Assembly: GCF_006494425.1 (NCBI RefSeq)
Contig: NZ_VHIV01000006.1
Location: 1 to 64,000, forward strand
Direction: 5' to 3'
Length of the DNA stretch: 64,000 bases
Origin: Bacillus dicomae
GTDB taxonomy: Bacteria; Bacillota; Bacilli; Bacillales; Bacillaceae_G
Shown: positions 1 through 8,683 of the stretch, piece by piece
Layout of the letters: each line of letters opens with the position of its first letter
How positions within the stretch are numbered: position 1 is the first letter of the stretch
Notes under the pieces: generated by a model
Database searches by the model: none
What the model was told of the DNA's origin: nothing
The model's input: the letters and a program-made list of their open reading frames with translations, nothing else
Program-made: the position numbers and the translations under genes

Positions 1-27
1 TGTCCGCCGCTCAGAAGCGACTTCATC

Positions 28-56
28 ATATTAACATCTTCATTTTTCGATGTCAA
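28..56 (-). promoter_or_regulatory. rRNA-operon-type promoter P2 (leftward)
   Basis: On the minus strand a consensus -35 TTGACA (51-56) is followed after exactly 17 bases by -10 TAATAT (28-33). An AT-rich tract upstream looks like an UP element, and the initially transcribed region contains a GTCGCT motif. The same GTCGCT motif follows the second promoter just upstream, an arrangement typical of tandem Bacillus rrn P1/P2 promoters. The rRNA genes themselves would lie left of the window, so the assignment is inferred. Confidence 0.6.
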
Positions 57-115
57 CTAAGTTTCAAAATTTCTTTTTTGTCGTTTTCTGCGTTCCCGCA
101 TCAGCGACGTTTATT

Positions 116-144
116 AATATACCATCATGGTTTTTAAATAACAA
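116..144 (-). promoter_or_regulatory. rRNA-operon-type promoter P1 (leftward)
   Basis: Minus-strand TTGTTA (139-144), a 17-base spacer and TATATT (116-121), about 88 bases upstream of the second promoter and followed by a GTCGCT leader motif like it. Tandem spacing and the repeated leader suggest the P1 of a ribosomal RNA operon transcribed out of the window. Confidence 0.5.
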
Positions 145-664
145 GTGTTTTTTATAAAAAACTTTAAAAAATATCTATCCTACTTCCTTCTATATAGATA
201 CATTCCATCTTCCCTACAAAAAACAGCTATTTAAATAGTATACCAATACACTCTAATTAACCAAAGTGCATTCCATAACCCTTTCCTCACTTTTCATTCT
301 CTTCTATATTAAACCCCATAAACATTTACTTCTCTATAGACTGACAATAAAAAAGAAATCAATCCATACTCCAATCAGTATTTCCACTTCCCAATAAAAC
401 GAACATGCTGACTTTTATTTTGCTGTTCCCACAGATTATTAACGAATCAGATATTTACAGGCAGCTCGATTCCAACCGAAATTCGAGGTGAGCACCTTAT
501 CGGCCGGCAAATAGCAATATAAAAAACAAAATTCCAATAAAAGCATTAATTTAAGGTTATTGTTAGAATTTTTTTACATTTAATTAATGAAAAATATCCA
601 TTTTCTGTTATATAGTAAGAAAGGACGTACTCAACTATAAATAAAGCAATGGAGGAATTATTTT
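145..664. other. Gene-free AT-rich region with one GC-rich island
   Basis: No open reading frame with a ribosome binding site was found on either strand between the rrn-type promoters and the RND pump. The only structured part is a GC-richer island at about 455-515, described separately. The rest is low-complexity AT-rich sequence. Confidence 0.6.
455..515. other. Candidate structured RNA or operator upstream of RND pump
   Basis: Within AT-rich DNA this GC-rich island has a hairpin CTCGATTC/GAA..TCGAG (465-487), an adjoining hairpin GGTG-AG-CACC (487-496), and a GC palindrome CGGCCG just after. GCTC (464-467) can alternatively pair with GAGC (490-493), giving mutually exclusive folds. It matches no riboswitch class I recognise and has no clear terminator after it. 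Confidence 0.3.
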
Positions 665-3600
665 ATGGATAGGTTAACAAAGTTTTCATTAAAAAACCGC
701 TCTGCCATTATCATCATGGTTTTTCTCATTTCCATACTCGGTGTTTATTCTGGCTCTAAATTACCTATGGAATTTTTGCCAAGCATCGATAATCCAGCAA
801 TCACCGTCACAACCTTATCTCAAGGACTCGACGCTGAGACGATGACAAAGGACGTAACTGATCCTCTGGAAAAACAATTTCGTAATTTAGAACATATCGA
901 CACCATCACTTCTTCTACGCACGAAGGATTATCACGCATCGACATTGCGTATACGTCCAAAGCAAATATGAAAGATGCAGCACGCGAAGTCGAAAAAGCA
1001 GTCAATACAATTAAATTACCTAAAGATGTAACCAAACCTGTAGTCAGCCAATTAAATACTTCTATGATTCCACTCGCCCAAATTACTATCCAGAAACAAA
1101 ACGGTTTTTCAAAAGCAGATGAAAAACAAATTGAAAAAGAAGTCGTACCACAACTTGAAAGTATTGATGGTGTTGCAAATGTCATGTTTTTCGGAAAATC
1201 AACTTCTGAATTATCCATCGCTCTCGATCCTAACAAACTAAAAGATAAAAACGTAACATCAGATCAAGCATTAAAAGTTTTACAGGGAAAAGAAACCTCT
1301 ACTCCAGCTGGGGCAATTACTGTTAATAAGGAAGAATACAACCTCCGCGTCATCGGGGACATTAAAAATATAGATGACATTAAAAATATCACCGTAACAC
1401 CCCAAGTGAAATTACAAGACATTGCTCAAATCGAACTCAAACAACACTACGATACAATCTCACATATAAACGGAGAAGAGGGCACAGGATTAATCATCAT
1501 GAAAGAGCCAAGTAAAAATGCAGTTGCAATCGGAAAAGAGATTGATAAAAAAGTTAAAGAGATAAACAAGCAATATAAAGATCAATTTTCTATTAAACTT
1601 TTAGCCTCAACTCATGAGCAAGTTGAAAATGCTGTTACTAGTATGGGAAAGGAAGTAATCCTTGGAGCAATTGCTGCAACTCTAATTATCTTAATCTTTT
1701 TACGTAACTTCCGAACAACACTCATCGCTGTTGTCAGTATCCCATTATCTATTTTCTTAACACTCTTTTTACTACATCAATCTAACATCACACTTAACAT
1801 TTTAACCCTTGGTGGTTTAGCTGTTGCGGTTGGGCGTCTCGTCGATGATAGTATCGTTGTCATCGAGAATATTTTCCGCCGTTTACAAAAAGATTCTTTC
1901 TCTAAAGATATTATTCTCGATGCAACGAAAGAAGTCGCCGTCGCAATTACTTCTTCTACTTTAACAACAGTCGCTGTTTTTTTGCCTATCGGCCTCGTAT
2001 CAGGAGCAATCGGAAAATTAATGTTACCTATGGTATTAGCTGTTGTATATTCTATACTATCATCCTTAATCGTTGCACTAACAGTTGTTCCACTTATGGC
2101 TTTTTTACTACTCAAAAAAACAAAACATCGAAAGCCAAGTTCTTCACCAAGATATGTCGCTACATTAAAGTGGGCTCTTTCGCATAAATTCATTATTCTA
2201 CTTACTTCTTTCTTATTATTTGCAGGATCGATTGCAGCCTATATATTACTACCAAAAGCGAACATAAAATCTGAAGACGACACAATGTTATCTATTAACA
2301 TGACATTTCCAGCTGATTATAACGCTGAAGCTCAAAAACAAAAAGCATTTGATTTCGAAAAGAAACTACTTTCTAATTCAGATGTAACAGACGTTATTTT
2401 ACGAATGGGATCTAGCGCAGAAGATGCACAATGGGGGCAAACAACTAAAAATAACCTTGCCAGTATATTTGTAGTCTTCAAAAAAGGTTCTGATATCGAT
2501 CAATATATTAAAGAGTTAAAAAAAGAAAATAAAAATTTTGAGCCTGCTGAACTTGATTATATAAAAACAAGTTACTCGAGCTCCGGTGGCGGCAATAATT
2601 TGCAATTTAACGTAACAGCTACTAATGAAACGAATTTAAAAGAGGCGGCCACTATCGTCGAAACAAAACTAAAAAGCATGGATGATCTTTCTAAAGTAAA
2701 AACTAATTTAGAAGACTCTAAGAAAGAATGGCAAATTCATATTGATCAAACAAAGGCCGAACAACTAGGTTTAACACCAGAAATAGCTGCGCAACAAGTA
2801 GCATTCCTTATGAAAAAATCACCTATCGGCGAAATTACAATTAATAACGAAAAAACAACTATTATGATAGAACACAAAAAGGAAAGCATCTCTAAACAAG
2901 AAGACATTTTAAACACAAATATATTATCACCTATTAATGGACCAATTCCTTTAAAAGACATTGCAACCATTTCAGAAAAACAACTTCAAACAGAAGTTTT
3001 CCATAAAGACGGAAAAGAAACAATTCAAATTACCGCAGAAGCTTCAAATGAAGATTTAAGTAAAGTAAGCACCGAAGTGAACAAAGCGATAGCCGACTTA
3101 GATTTACCTAGCGGAGCAAAAGTAAATATCGCAGGCGCCACTGAATCTATGCAAGAAAACTTCACAGATTTATTCAAAATTATGGGGATTGCAATCGGGA
3201 TTGTATATTTAATTATGGTTATTACCTTCGGGCAGGCACGCGCTCCTTTTGCAATTTTGTTCTCCTTACCATTAGCTGCTGTTGGCGGCATTTTAGGATT
3301 AATCATTTCAGGAACACCTGTTGATATAAATTCCTTGATTGGCGCATTAATGCTAATCGGGATTGTCGTAACAAACGCTATTGTATTAATAGAAAGAGTA
3401 CAACAAAATCGAGAACACGGAATGGAAACAAGAGATGCCTTACTAGAAGCGGGATCCACTAGATTACGCCCAATTATTATGACAGCTATAACAACAATTG
3501 TCGCTATGCTACCACTCCTATTCGGCCAATCCCAAGCAGGAAGTATGGTATCAAAAAGTTTGGCAGTCGTTGTCATCGGTGGTTTAGCAGTTTCAACCGT

Positions 3601-3709
3601 TCTTACATTAGTAGTTGTTCCAGTTATGTATGAACTATTAGATAAAATCGGAAGAAAAAGACGCTCTCGCAGAAAAATAAGCACTTCTACAGAAACACCT
3701 GATATTTAA
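665..3709 (+). CDS. RND-family efflux transporter (AcrB/SwrC-like)
   Basis: 1014 residues, the normal length for a resistance-nodulation-division pump, with two tandem halves. Each half has one N-terminal transmembrane helix, a large extracytoplasmic region and a five-helix block. The proton-relay motif GRLVDDSIVVIEN (aspartates near residues 393-394) in helix 4 is intact. The start is supported by GGAGGAAT upstream. It resembles Bacillus SwrC/YerP, involved in surfactant and antimicrobial tolerance, more than Gram-negative tripartite pumps; no membrane-fusion partner lies beside it. It is followed by a strong terminator and appears monocistronic. Substrate is unknown. Confidence 0.9.
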   Translation: MDRLTKFSLKNRSAIIIMVFLISILGVYSGSKLPMEFLPSIDNPAITVTTLSQGLDAETMTKDVTDPLEKQFRNLEHIDTITSSTHEGLSRIDIAYTSKANMKDAAREVEKAVNTIKLPKDVTKPVVSQLNTSMIPLAQITIQKQNGFSKADEKQIEKEVVPQLESIDGVANVMFFGKSTSELSIALDPNKLKDKNVTSDQALKVLQGKETSTPAGAITVNKEEYNLRVIGDIKNIDDIKNITVTPQVKLQDIAQIELKQHYDTISHINGEEGTGLIIMKEPSKNAVAIGKEIDKKVKEINKQYKDQFSIKLLASTHEQVENAVTSMGKEVILGAIAATLIILIFLRNFRTTLIAVVSIPLSIFLTLFLLHQSNITLNILTLGGLAVAVGRLVDDSIVVIENIFRRLQKDSFSKDIILDATKEVAVAITSSTLTTVAVFLPIGLVSGAIGKLMLPMVLAVVYSILSSLIVALTVVPLMAFLLLKKTKHRKPSSSPRYVATLKWALSHKFIILLTSFLLFAGSIAAYILLPKANIKSEDDTMLSINMTFPADYNAEAQKQKAFDFEKKLLSNSDVTDVILRMGSSAEDAQWGQTTKNNLASIFVVFKKGSDIDQYIKELKKENKNFEPAELDYIKTSYSSSGGGNNLQFNVTATNETNLKEAATIVETKLKSMDDLSKVKTNLEDSKKEWQIHIDQTKAEQLGLTPEIAAQQVAFLMKKSPIGEITINNEKTTIMIEHKKESISKQEDILNTNILSPINGPIPLKDIATISEKQLQTEVFHKDGKETIQITAEASNEDLSKVSTEVNKAIADLDLPSGAKVNIAGATESMQENFTDLFKIMGIAIGIVYLIMVITFGQARAPFAILFSLPLAAVGGILGLIISGTPVDINSLIGALMLIGIVVTNAIVLIERVQQNREHGMETRDALLEAGSTRLRPIIMTAITTIVAMLPLLFGQSQAGSMVSKSLAVVVIGGLAVSTVLTLVVVPVMYELLDKIGRKRRSRRKISTSTETPDI

Positions 3710-3714
3710 AGAAA

Positions 3715-3751
3715 AAGCGTTATCTTCACGAATGAAGATAACGCTTTTTTC
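3715..3751 (+). terminator. Terminator of RND pump gene
   Basis: Perfect 13-bp stem AGCGTTATCTTCA with loop CGAA, followed by six T residues. Confidence 0.85.
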
Positions 3752-3772
3752 TCTACCTACATATATAATCCA

Positions 3773-4285
3773 TCATTTTTCTGCATATTGCTCTAGAGGT
3801 TTACTAGAATCCACAATAAGATATTCACTATTTAAAGGTCTTTTACTACCATTTAACCACTTTTTAAAAGCTACTTCCGACTCTATCTTTTCAATTTGAC
3901 TGACCAGACGCTTACGTGTTTGTAACCTATTATTAATCTCTTCCATATCATTCAGATAACACTCAATATATTTATATTTCACACTATGTTTATTAGACAG
4001 CTTAATTCCTTTTTCAACCATCCCTTCATATAGACATGGACTATCCAATATCACACTATGCCCTTGTTCTAAATATGAATCAATCAATACCCATTCAACG
4101 TCGTATGATACTCCTCCAACAATCGCCGATTCAATCCCTTTCATTTCTAATGATTGTAACAATGCGGATTTCAAAACATCATGATCTACAATTACAGCAC
4201 CTGTTAACTTCGCTATATACTTAGAAACTGTCGATTTTCCTGTTCCAGGAAAACCTGACATTTGTAGAAAAAACAATTCCTCCAC
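3773..4285 (-). CDS. Small P-loop ATPase/kinase (AAA_33-like)
   Basis: 170 residues with a Walker A motif GFPGTGKST at residues 11-19, near the very N-terminus, and a hydrophobic strand VILDSPCLYE in the Walker B position. This layout is typical of small nucleotide/sugar-kinase-like or zeta-toxin-like P-loop phosphotransferases; the substrate cannot be read. The start is GTG or the TTG three codons later, both beside GGAG. It stands alone, downstream of and separated by a terminator from pstA, and should not be mistaken for the missing PstB, since it has no ABC signature motif. Confidence 0.65.
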   Translation of the reverse strand: MEELFFLQMSGFPGTGKSTVSKYIAKLTGAVIVDHDVLKSALLQSLEMKGIESAIVGGVSYDVEWVLIDSYLEQGHSVILDSPCLYEGMVEKGIKLSNKHSVKYKYIECYLNDMEEINNRLQTRKRLVSQIEKIESEVAFKKWLNGSKRPLNSEYLIVDSSKPLEQYAEK

Positions 4286-4370
4286 TCCTTCATTTGCACC
4301 TATTCATCTATATAATTAATTACAATTTCAACAATCACTACATCCATTCCTTCTATATTAAAATACAAAA

Positions 4371-4402
4371 AGAACTCTCTACTTATAAATAGAGAGTTCC
4401 CC
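4371..4402 (-). terminator. Terminator of the pst operon
   Basis: Stem GAACTCTCTA / TAGAGAGTTC followed on the minus strand by a T-run, directly after the pstA stop codon. It ends the operon before any pstB. Confidence 0.8.
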
Positions 4403-4410
4403 TTTACAGC

Positions 4411-5331
4411 TTATGCTGCTTTTACCTTCTTCGTCGTTTTACTTTTTCTTTTCGTCCCTGTAAAACGTTTGTGCAATACAGATGCTACCAAGCGTGAAAT
4501 AACATTGAATAGTAATACCATAATAATTAATACAGCTGCAGATTTTGTCGCAATCAACTTCGCATCTGGAATAACTCCTTCAGAATTTAACTTCCAAATA
4601 TGAACCGCTAACGTTTCAGCTGGTCTAAACGGATTTAAAGGATGCGCAGGGCTTGAGAAGTCCACTGCTGAATTTAAAATCGGAGATGTTAAACCCGCTG
4701 TGTAAATCAATGCTGCCGCTTCCCCAAATATACGACCCGCCGCTAAAATAATACCTGTAATAATTTGTGGTAATGACGATGGGATAATAATACGAGCAAT
4801 TGTTTGCCACTTCGTTGCACCTAATCCAAGACTTGCCTCTTTTACATTATGAGGAATTTCTGAAATCGCATTTTCACAAACACGCGTTAAACCTGGTAAG
4901 TTTAAAATAGTTAAAGCAAGGGCACCACCCATTACTGTGTACCCCCAGCCTGTCATTGTAACAAACACTAACAAACCGAATAAACCAACAACAATAGAAG
5001 GTAAAGATGCCATTGTCTCGATACATAAACGAACAAAGTTTAAAAAACGTCCTTGTTTTGCATACTCTGCTAAATAAATTCCAGCACCTAATCCAAGAGG
5101 AATAGATATAACAAGCGTTATAACAAGCATGTAGAAGGAATTAAACAACTGCGGACCAATCCCACCACCCGCTCTTGTATTACTTGGTTCTCCAAACAGG
5201 AAATTAGGATCCCAAAATCCCCATCCCTTTTGTAAAATCTCAAACACTAAGAACACCAGCATAGCTACGACCAAAGCCGCAACCGCATAAAAGATACCTG
5301 TCCAAACTTTATTTACCTTTCTTGCATTCAT
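4411..5331 (-). CDS. pstA: Phosphate ABC transporter permease PstA
   Basis: 306 residues with about six membrane helices and the binding-protein-dependent permease loop (EASLGLGATKWQTIARIIIP), which couples to the ATPase. It pairs with PstC to form the high-affinity phosphate channel in the cytoplasmic membrane. The ATG lies two bases after the pstC stop with GAGGTGAGC as ribosome site, so translation is probably coupled. The basic C-terminus (TKRKSKTTKKVK) is an extended cytoplasmic tail. The operon ends here without pstB or phoU. Confidence 0.93.
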   Translation of the reverse strand: MNARKVNKVWTGIFYAVAALVVAMLVFLVFEILQKGWGFWDPNFLFGEPSNTRAGGGIGPQLFNSFYMLVITLVISIPLGLGAGIYLAEYAKQGRFLNFVRLCIETMASLPSIVVGLFGLLVFVTMTGWGYTVMGGALALTILNLPGLTRVCENAISEIPHNVKEASLGLGATKWQTIARIIIPSSLPQIITGIILAAGRIFGEAAALIYTAGLTSPILNSAVDFSSPAHPLNPFRPAETLAVHIWKLNSEGVIPDAKLIATKSAAVLIIMVLLFNVISRLVASVLHKRFTGTKRKSKTTKKVKAA

Positions 5332-5333
5332 TA

Positions 5334-6227
5334 TTATCGCTCACCTCTTTGCCCAATCGCTCGAATTACTAAAATAAACAGGAATGAAATAACAAGTAAA
5401 ATCATCGCTAAACTCCATAGCGCATTGTTCCAAGCAGTTCCGTTTAATGTATTTGTCATGTCCATTGTCAAAATACCAGTTAACGTTGCTGTCGGACTAT
5501 ATATTCCTTCCGGTAATTTAATCGTGTTCCCAATTACCATTTGAACCGCTAATGCTTCACCAAAGGCACGCGCTAAACCTAAAACAACACCTGTTAAAAT
5601 CCCTTTTTTCGCAGCAGGAACAATCACTCGGCTAATCGCTTGCCATTTCGTTGATCCTAGACCATAAGAGGCTTCTAAATAATCAAATGGAACAGAGCGT
5701 ATTGCATCAGAAGCGATACTAGCAATAGTAGGTAAAATCATAATACTTAATACAACAATACCTGCAATTAAACTAAAGCCCACTCCCCCAAACGAATCAC
5801 GTAATAGTGGTACTAAAATCGTAACCCCTAATAATCCGTATACAACCGAAGGAATACCAACTAATAATTCTAAAACAGGCTTCAATACTTTATTTCCAAA
5901 CTTCGGCGAAATTAAATTCATGAATATAGCAAGAGCTATAGCGATTGGCGCGCTAATAATAACCGCACCTAACGAAACCACAGTTGAACCTACAATGAAA
6001 ATCAAAGCCCCGAAGGTTCCTTCGTCAGCATTCGGATTCCATTTTGTCGATGTTAACATCTCAGTAAATGAGATACCGCTTTGTGTAAAAGATTGAATAC
6101 CTTTACCGCAAATAAACGCAATAATAGCTAATGTAATTAAAACAATAAAAATACCACAAAACGTAACAAGCGATCTTCCTATATATTCACTTTTTACGTA
6201 ATTAATTTGTTTTTTCCCCTTCATCAC
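5334..6227 (-). CDS. pstC: Phosphate ABC transporter permease PstC
   Basis: About 297 residues, six predicted membrane helices, with the permease EAA-type loop (LEASYGLGSTKWQAISRVIVP). It is the partner of PstA in the phosphate uptake channel. The first codon is GTG immediately followed by ATG; either may be used, with GGGGT upstream. It lies 67 bases after pstS, and that gap holds a hairpin that may lower permease expression relative to the binding protein. Confidence 0.93.
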   Translation of the reverse strand: MMKGKKQINYVKSEYIGRSLVTFCGIFIVLITLAIIAFICGKGIQSFTQSGISFTEMLTSTKWNPNADEGTFGALIFIVGSTVVSLGAVIISAPIAIALAIFMNLISPKFGNKVLKPVLELLVGIPSVVYGLLGVTILVPLLRDSFGGVGFSLIAGIVVLSIMILPTIASIASDAIRSVPFDYLEASYGLGSTKWQAISRVIVPAAKKGILTGVVLGLARAFGEALAVQMVIGNTIKLPEGIYSPTATLTGILTMDMTNTLNGTAWNNALWSLAMILLVISFLFILVIRAIGQRGER

Positions 6228-6261
6228 AGGTCAGACCCCACTTCATAGATTGAAATGAACA

Positions 6262-6284
6262 GGACTGGCCTTGCAGCCAGCCCC
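6262..6284 (-). other. Intercistronic hairpin between pstS and pstC
   Basis: CTGGC/GCCAG stem with flanking GG/CC and a six-base loop, with no T-run on the minus strand. Probably an mRNA-stabilising or attenuating hairpin that favours pstS, as binding proteins are usually made in excess. Confidence 0.5.
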
Positions 6285-6294
6285 ATAAACTTTA

Positions 6295-7197
6295 TTACTT
6301 ATTTAATTTAGACATCGGAATGTAGCCCATATCTTCTACTTGCTTTTCAAAGTCTTTACCTTTTACATAATCAATGTAAGCTTTCGTTGCTTCTTTCGCT
6401 TCACCTTTTGTTACCATGTACTCGTAAGACCAGAATGGATATTTACCAGCCGCAATGTTCTCAACTTTCGGTTCAGAACCATCAATTTTCACTGTTTGTA
6501 GCGCACCTTTTTTATCGCCAACCATGTAAGACATTGCTAAATAACTTACCGAACCTGGAGTAGAATTGATCGCTTGCTCTACTGCACCGTTAGAATCTTG
6601 TGTTGTACCAGTTCCGTCATTAATTTTCGCGTCTTTCATAACTGTTTTTTCAAATGTAGCACGTGTACCAGATGAAGCTGGACGGTTAATTACGTTGATT
6701 TTTTCATCTTTCCCGCCTACTTCTTTCCAGTTTGTTACTTTTCCAGTGAAGATATCTTGTACTTGTTGCACTGTTAAGTTATCAACTTTTACATCTTTAT
6801 TTACGACAAGTGCGAATGCAATACCCGCAACCTTGTTATCTACTAATTCTTTCGCTTTTTCAGCATCTTTTATTTTATCTCCTGATGGAACATCTGAATT
6901 ACCAATTTGTACTGCACCCGATGCTACTTGGTTAATCCCAGTTCCACTACCGCCACCTTGAACTTGAATAGAAACTTTTGAATTTTTCTCCATGAATTTC
7001 TTTCCAGCTTCCTCCGCAAGAGGTAGAAGAGCTGTAGAACCAGCTGCTGCAATCGTACCTGATAATTCTTGTTTTGTATTATCGCTTCCTTTAGCAGTTT
7101 CTTTACTAGCTGTATCTTCTGCTTTCCCACATCCAACTAACGCTCCTGCTACCACTAAAGCCGCTAAAGAAAATTTAATACCTTTTTTCATAACCAT
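6295..7197 (-). CDS. pstS: Phosphate-binding lipoprotein PstS
   Basis: 300 residues starting MVMKKGIKF after a GGGGGT ribosome site (nine upstream codons lack one). It has a lipoprotein signal peptide with lipobox VGCG, so the mature protein is anchored by a diacylated cysteine. Phosphate-binding motifs of the family are visible: AAGSTALLPL, GGGSGTGINQ, and RPASSGTRATFE. It captures inorganic phosphate outside the membrane and delivers it to PstCA. It is the first gene of the operon, with a PhoP-box-like array about 200 bases upstream. Confidence 0.95.
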   Translation of the reverse strand: MVMKKGIKFSLAALVVAGALVGCGKAEDTASKETAKGSDNTKQELSGTIAAAGSTALLPLAEEAGKKFMEKNSKVSIQVQGGGSGTGINQVASGAVQIGNSDVPSGDKIKDAEKAKELVDNKVAGIAFALVVNKDVKVDNLTVQQVQDIFTGKVTNWKEVGGKDEKINVINRPASSGTRATFEKTVMKDAKINDGTGTTQDSNGAVEQAINSTPGSVSYLAMSYMVGDKKGALQTVKIDGSEPKVENIAAGKYPFWSYEYMVTKGEAKEATKAYIDYVKGKDFEKQVEDMGYIPMSKLNK

Positions 7198-7394
7198 GTC
7201 TTGTACCCCCATTTGGATTATCACTTTTCGAATTCATTTTCTTTCGAACACAAATTCATTGTAGGACAACAATATTATGTGAGTGTTAAGCAATTTTTAA
7301 TTTTAAGTAAATGACGATAATAATCCTTAAAAGCTAGGAATCCCAACATTTATAGTTAAAGAACCCAACAAAATCCACACTAATTAAGGTGTAG

Positions 7395-7431
7395 TGTAAA
7401 TTTATTCTTAACAATGTAAATTTAATGTAAA
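7395..7431 (-). promoter_or_regulatory. PhoP (Pho) box array of the pst operon
   Basis: Minus-strand direct repeats of the TT(A/T)ACA type at 7426-7431, 7415-7420, 7406-7411 (TTAAGA) and 7395-7400. They form two pairs, each with 11-base phasing, the helical spacing PhoP~P dimers use. Location upstream of pstS fits induction by phosphate starvation. Confidence 0.65.
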
Positions 7432-7604
7432 TGTTTTTCGCTCTTTTCCCCTTTTAGTTAAAATTACATTTACAAATCCATTATTTTTCTTAACTTTTAC
7501 ACCCTTACTTTATTTACATTAAACAGAATTTCAGTAATATTTTTTAGTACAACTAAATAAATTGGAACAATTCTAAAAATAAATGAATATTTTTAAAGTA
7601 CCAA

Positions 7605-7634
7605 TTGACAGCATCATCCAATGTAGTCTACTAT
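7605..7634 (+). promoter_or_regulatory. Promoter of feoAB
   Basis: TTGACA (7605-7610), 18-base spacer, TACTAT (7629-7634); predicted start of transcription near 7641, about 65 bases before feoA. Confidence 0.55.
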
Positions 7635-7643
7635 ATTACTAAC

Positions 7644-7669
7644 AAAAAGTTTACCTAAGGAAACTTTTT
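7644..7669 (+). promoter_or_regulatory. MntR/DtxR-like operator of feoAB
   Basis: Inverted repeat AAAAAGTTT (7644-7652) and AAACTTTTT (7661-7669) around ACCTAAGG, positioned at the predicted transcription start. The core TTTACCTAAGGAAAC resembles Bacillus MntR and other DtxR-family metalloregulator sites; it does not resemble a Fur box. Confidence 0.5.
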
Positions 7670-7706
7670 AAACTTAAACTAACAATATAGAGATGAGGTA
7701 ACTTTT

Positions 7707-7964
7707 ATGGTATCGGCTAATATAAAACCACTTTCCGAATTTAAGACAGGAGAGTTTGTACAAATTGAGAAGATACAATTAGAAGGAACTATGAAACGAC
7801 GTTTATTAGATTTAGGATTTATCCCTGGGGCAACGATTAAAGTATTACAACGCAGCCCACTCGGAGATCCGGTCGCTTATCAAGTAAGCAACACCACTAT
7901 TGCACTACGCAAGGAAGAAAGCTCCCTTATTTTCGGGGTATTAATAGGAGATGATTTCAGATGA
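7707..7964 (+). CDS. feoA: Ferrous iron transport protein FeoA
   Basis: 85 residues, an SH3-like FeoA fold (motifs RRLLDLGFIPGATIKVLQRSPLGDP). It is a small cytoplasmic partner of FeoB in Fe(II) uptake. It starts after GATGAGGT and overlaps the next gene by four bases (ATGA), indicating translational coupling. Regulation is probably by the inverted repeat in its leader. Confidence 0.92.
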   Translation: MVSANIKPLSEFKTGEFVQIEKIQLEGTMKRRLLDLGFIPGATIKVLQRSPLGDPVAYQVSNTTIALRKEESSLIFGVLIGDDFR

Positions 7965-8683
7965 GCAAACATCGCATTGCTTTAGCTGGCAACCCGAATA
8001 CCGGGAAGAGTACATTATTTAATACTTTAACAGGCTTAAAACAACATACTGGAAACTGGACGGGAAAAACTGTTTTAAAAGCTGAAGGGGAATATGAACA
8101 TAACAGTAGTAAATATACATTAATAGATTTACCTGGAACTTACTCACTATATTCAAATTCTGCGGATGAAGAAGTAGCAAGGGATTATATTATATTTGAA
8201 AAACCAGAAGTAACTGTAGTTGTTATCGATGCAACTGCTATGGAGCGAAATTTAAATTTAGCACTTCAAGTGATGGAAATGACGAGCAACGTAGTCATTT
8301 GTATTAACTTAATTGATGAAGCTGAGAAAAAAGGCATCGTTATTGATGAAAAGAAATTAGCAAAATCACTCGGTGTACCTGTAGTTAAGATTTCCGCTCG
8401 TAATCGAGTAGGCATCGGTCATTTACTAAATGTTATTGCCAAAGTAGCAAATAAAAAACTAATTCCAACACCAATTAAAATTTCTTACAGCGAAAAAATC
8501 GAGAATATGATTCAGGAATTAGAACCACAAATTTATAAAGTGTTCGGTAATACGTATCCAGCACGTTGGATTGCGTTACGTATATTAGATGGAGATAAAA
8601 ATTTCTTAACTACACTTCAAAAACACCATAATGAACCACTTGTAAGGGAGGTCGTAATGAATGGAATCTCACTCAGCCAGTAA
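7961..8683 (+). CDS. feoB: FeoB GTPase half (separate polypeptide)
   Basis: 240 residues covering only the soluble N-terminal part of FeoB: G1 GNPNTGKST near residue 9, G3 DLPGT, G4 NLID, G5 SARN, then the first part of the helical GDI-like domain. The membrane part is encoded by the next ORF in another frame, which has its own strong ribosome site (AAGGGAGGT) inside the end of this gene. Full-length FeoB proteins carry both parts in one chain. The two halves probably reassemble into the Fe(II) transporter. Confidence 0.85.
   Translation: MSKHRIALAGNPNTGKSTLFNTLTGLKQHTGNWTGKTVLKAEGEYEHNSSKYTLIDLPGTYSLYSNSADEEVARDYIIFEKPEVTVVVIDATAMERNLNLALQVMEMTSNVVICINLIDEAEKKGIVIDEKKLAKSLGVPVVKISARNRVGIGHLLNVIAKVANKKLIPTPIKISYSEKIENMIQELEPQIYKVFGNTYPARWIALRILDGDKNFLTTLQKHHNEPLVREVVMNGISLSQ

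Noticed and set aside
1777-2193. Long antisense reading frames inside the RND pump, qox, amino-acid permease and inhA2 genes
   Set aside because: They follow the codon pattern of the genes opposite, have no ribosome sites and no recognisable product.
3773-4285. Kinase-like P-loop gene as the missing PstB
   Set aside because: It lacks the ABC signature, Q-loop and length (about 250 residues) of PstB and is separated by a terminator.
8657-8683. feoB frame change as a sequencing error
   Set aside because: A consensus ribosome site sits at the right distance from the second ATG, so a real two-gene arrangement is more likely; not fully excluded.
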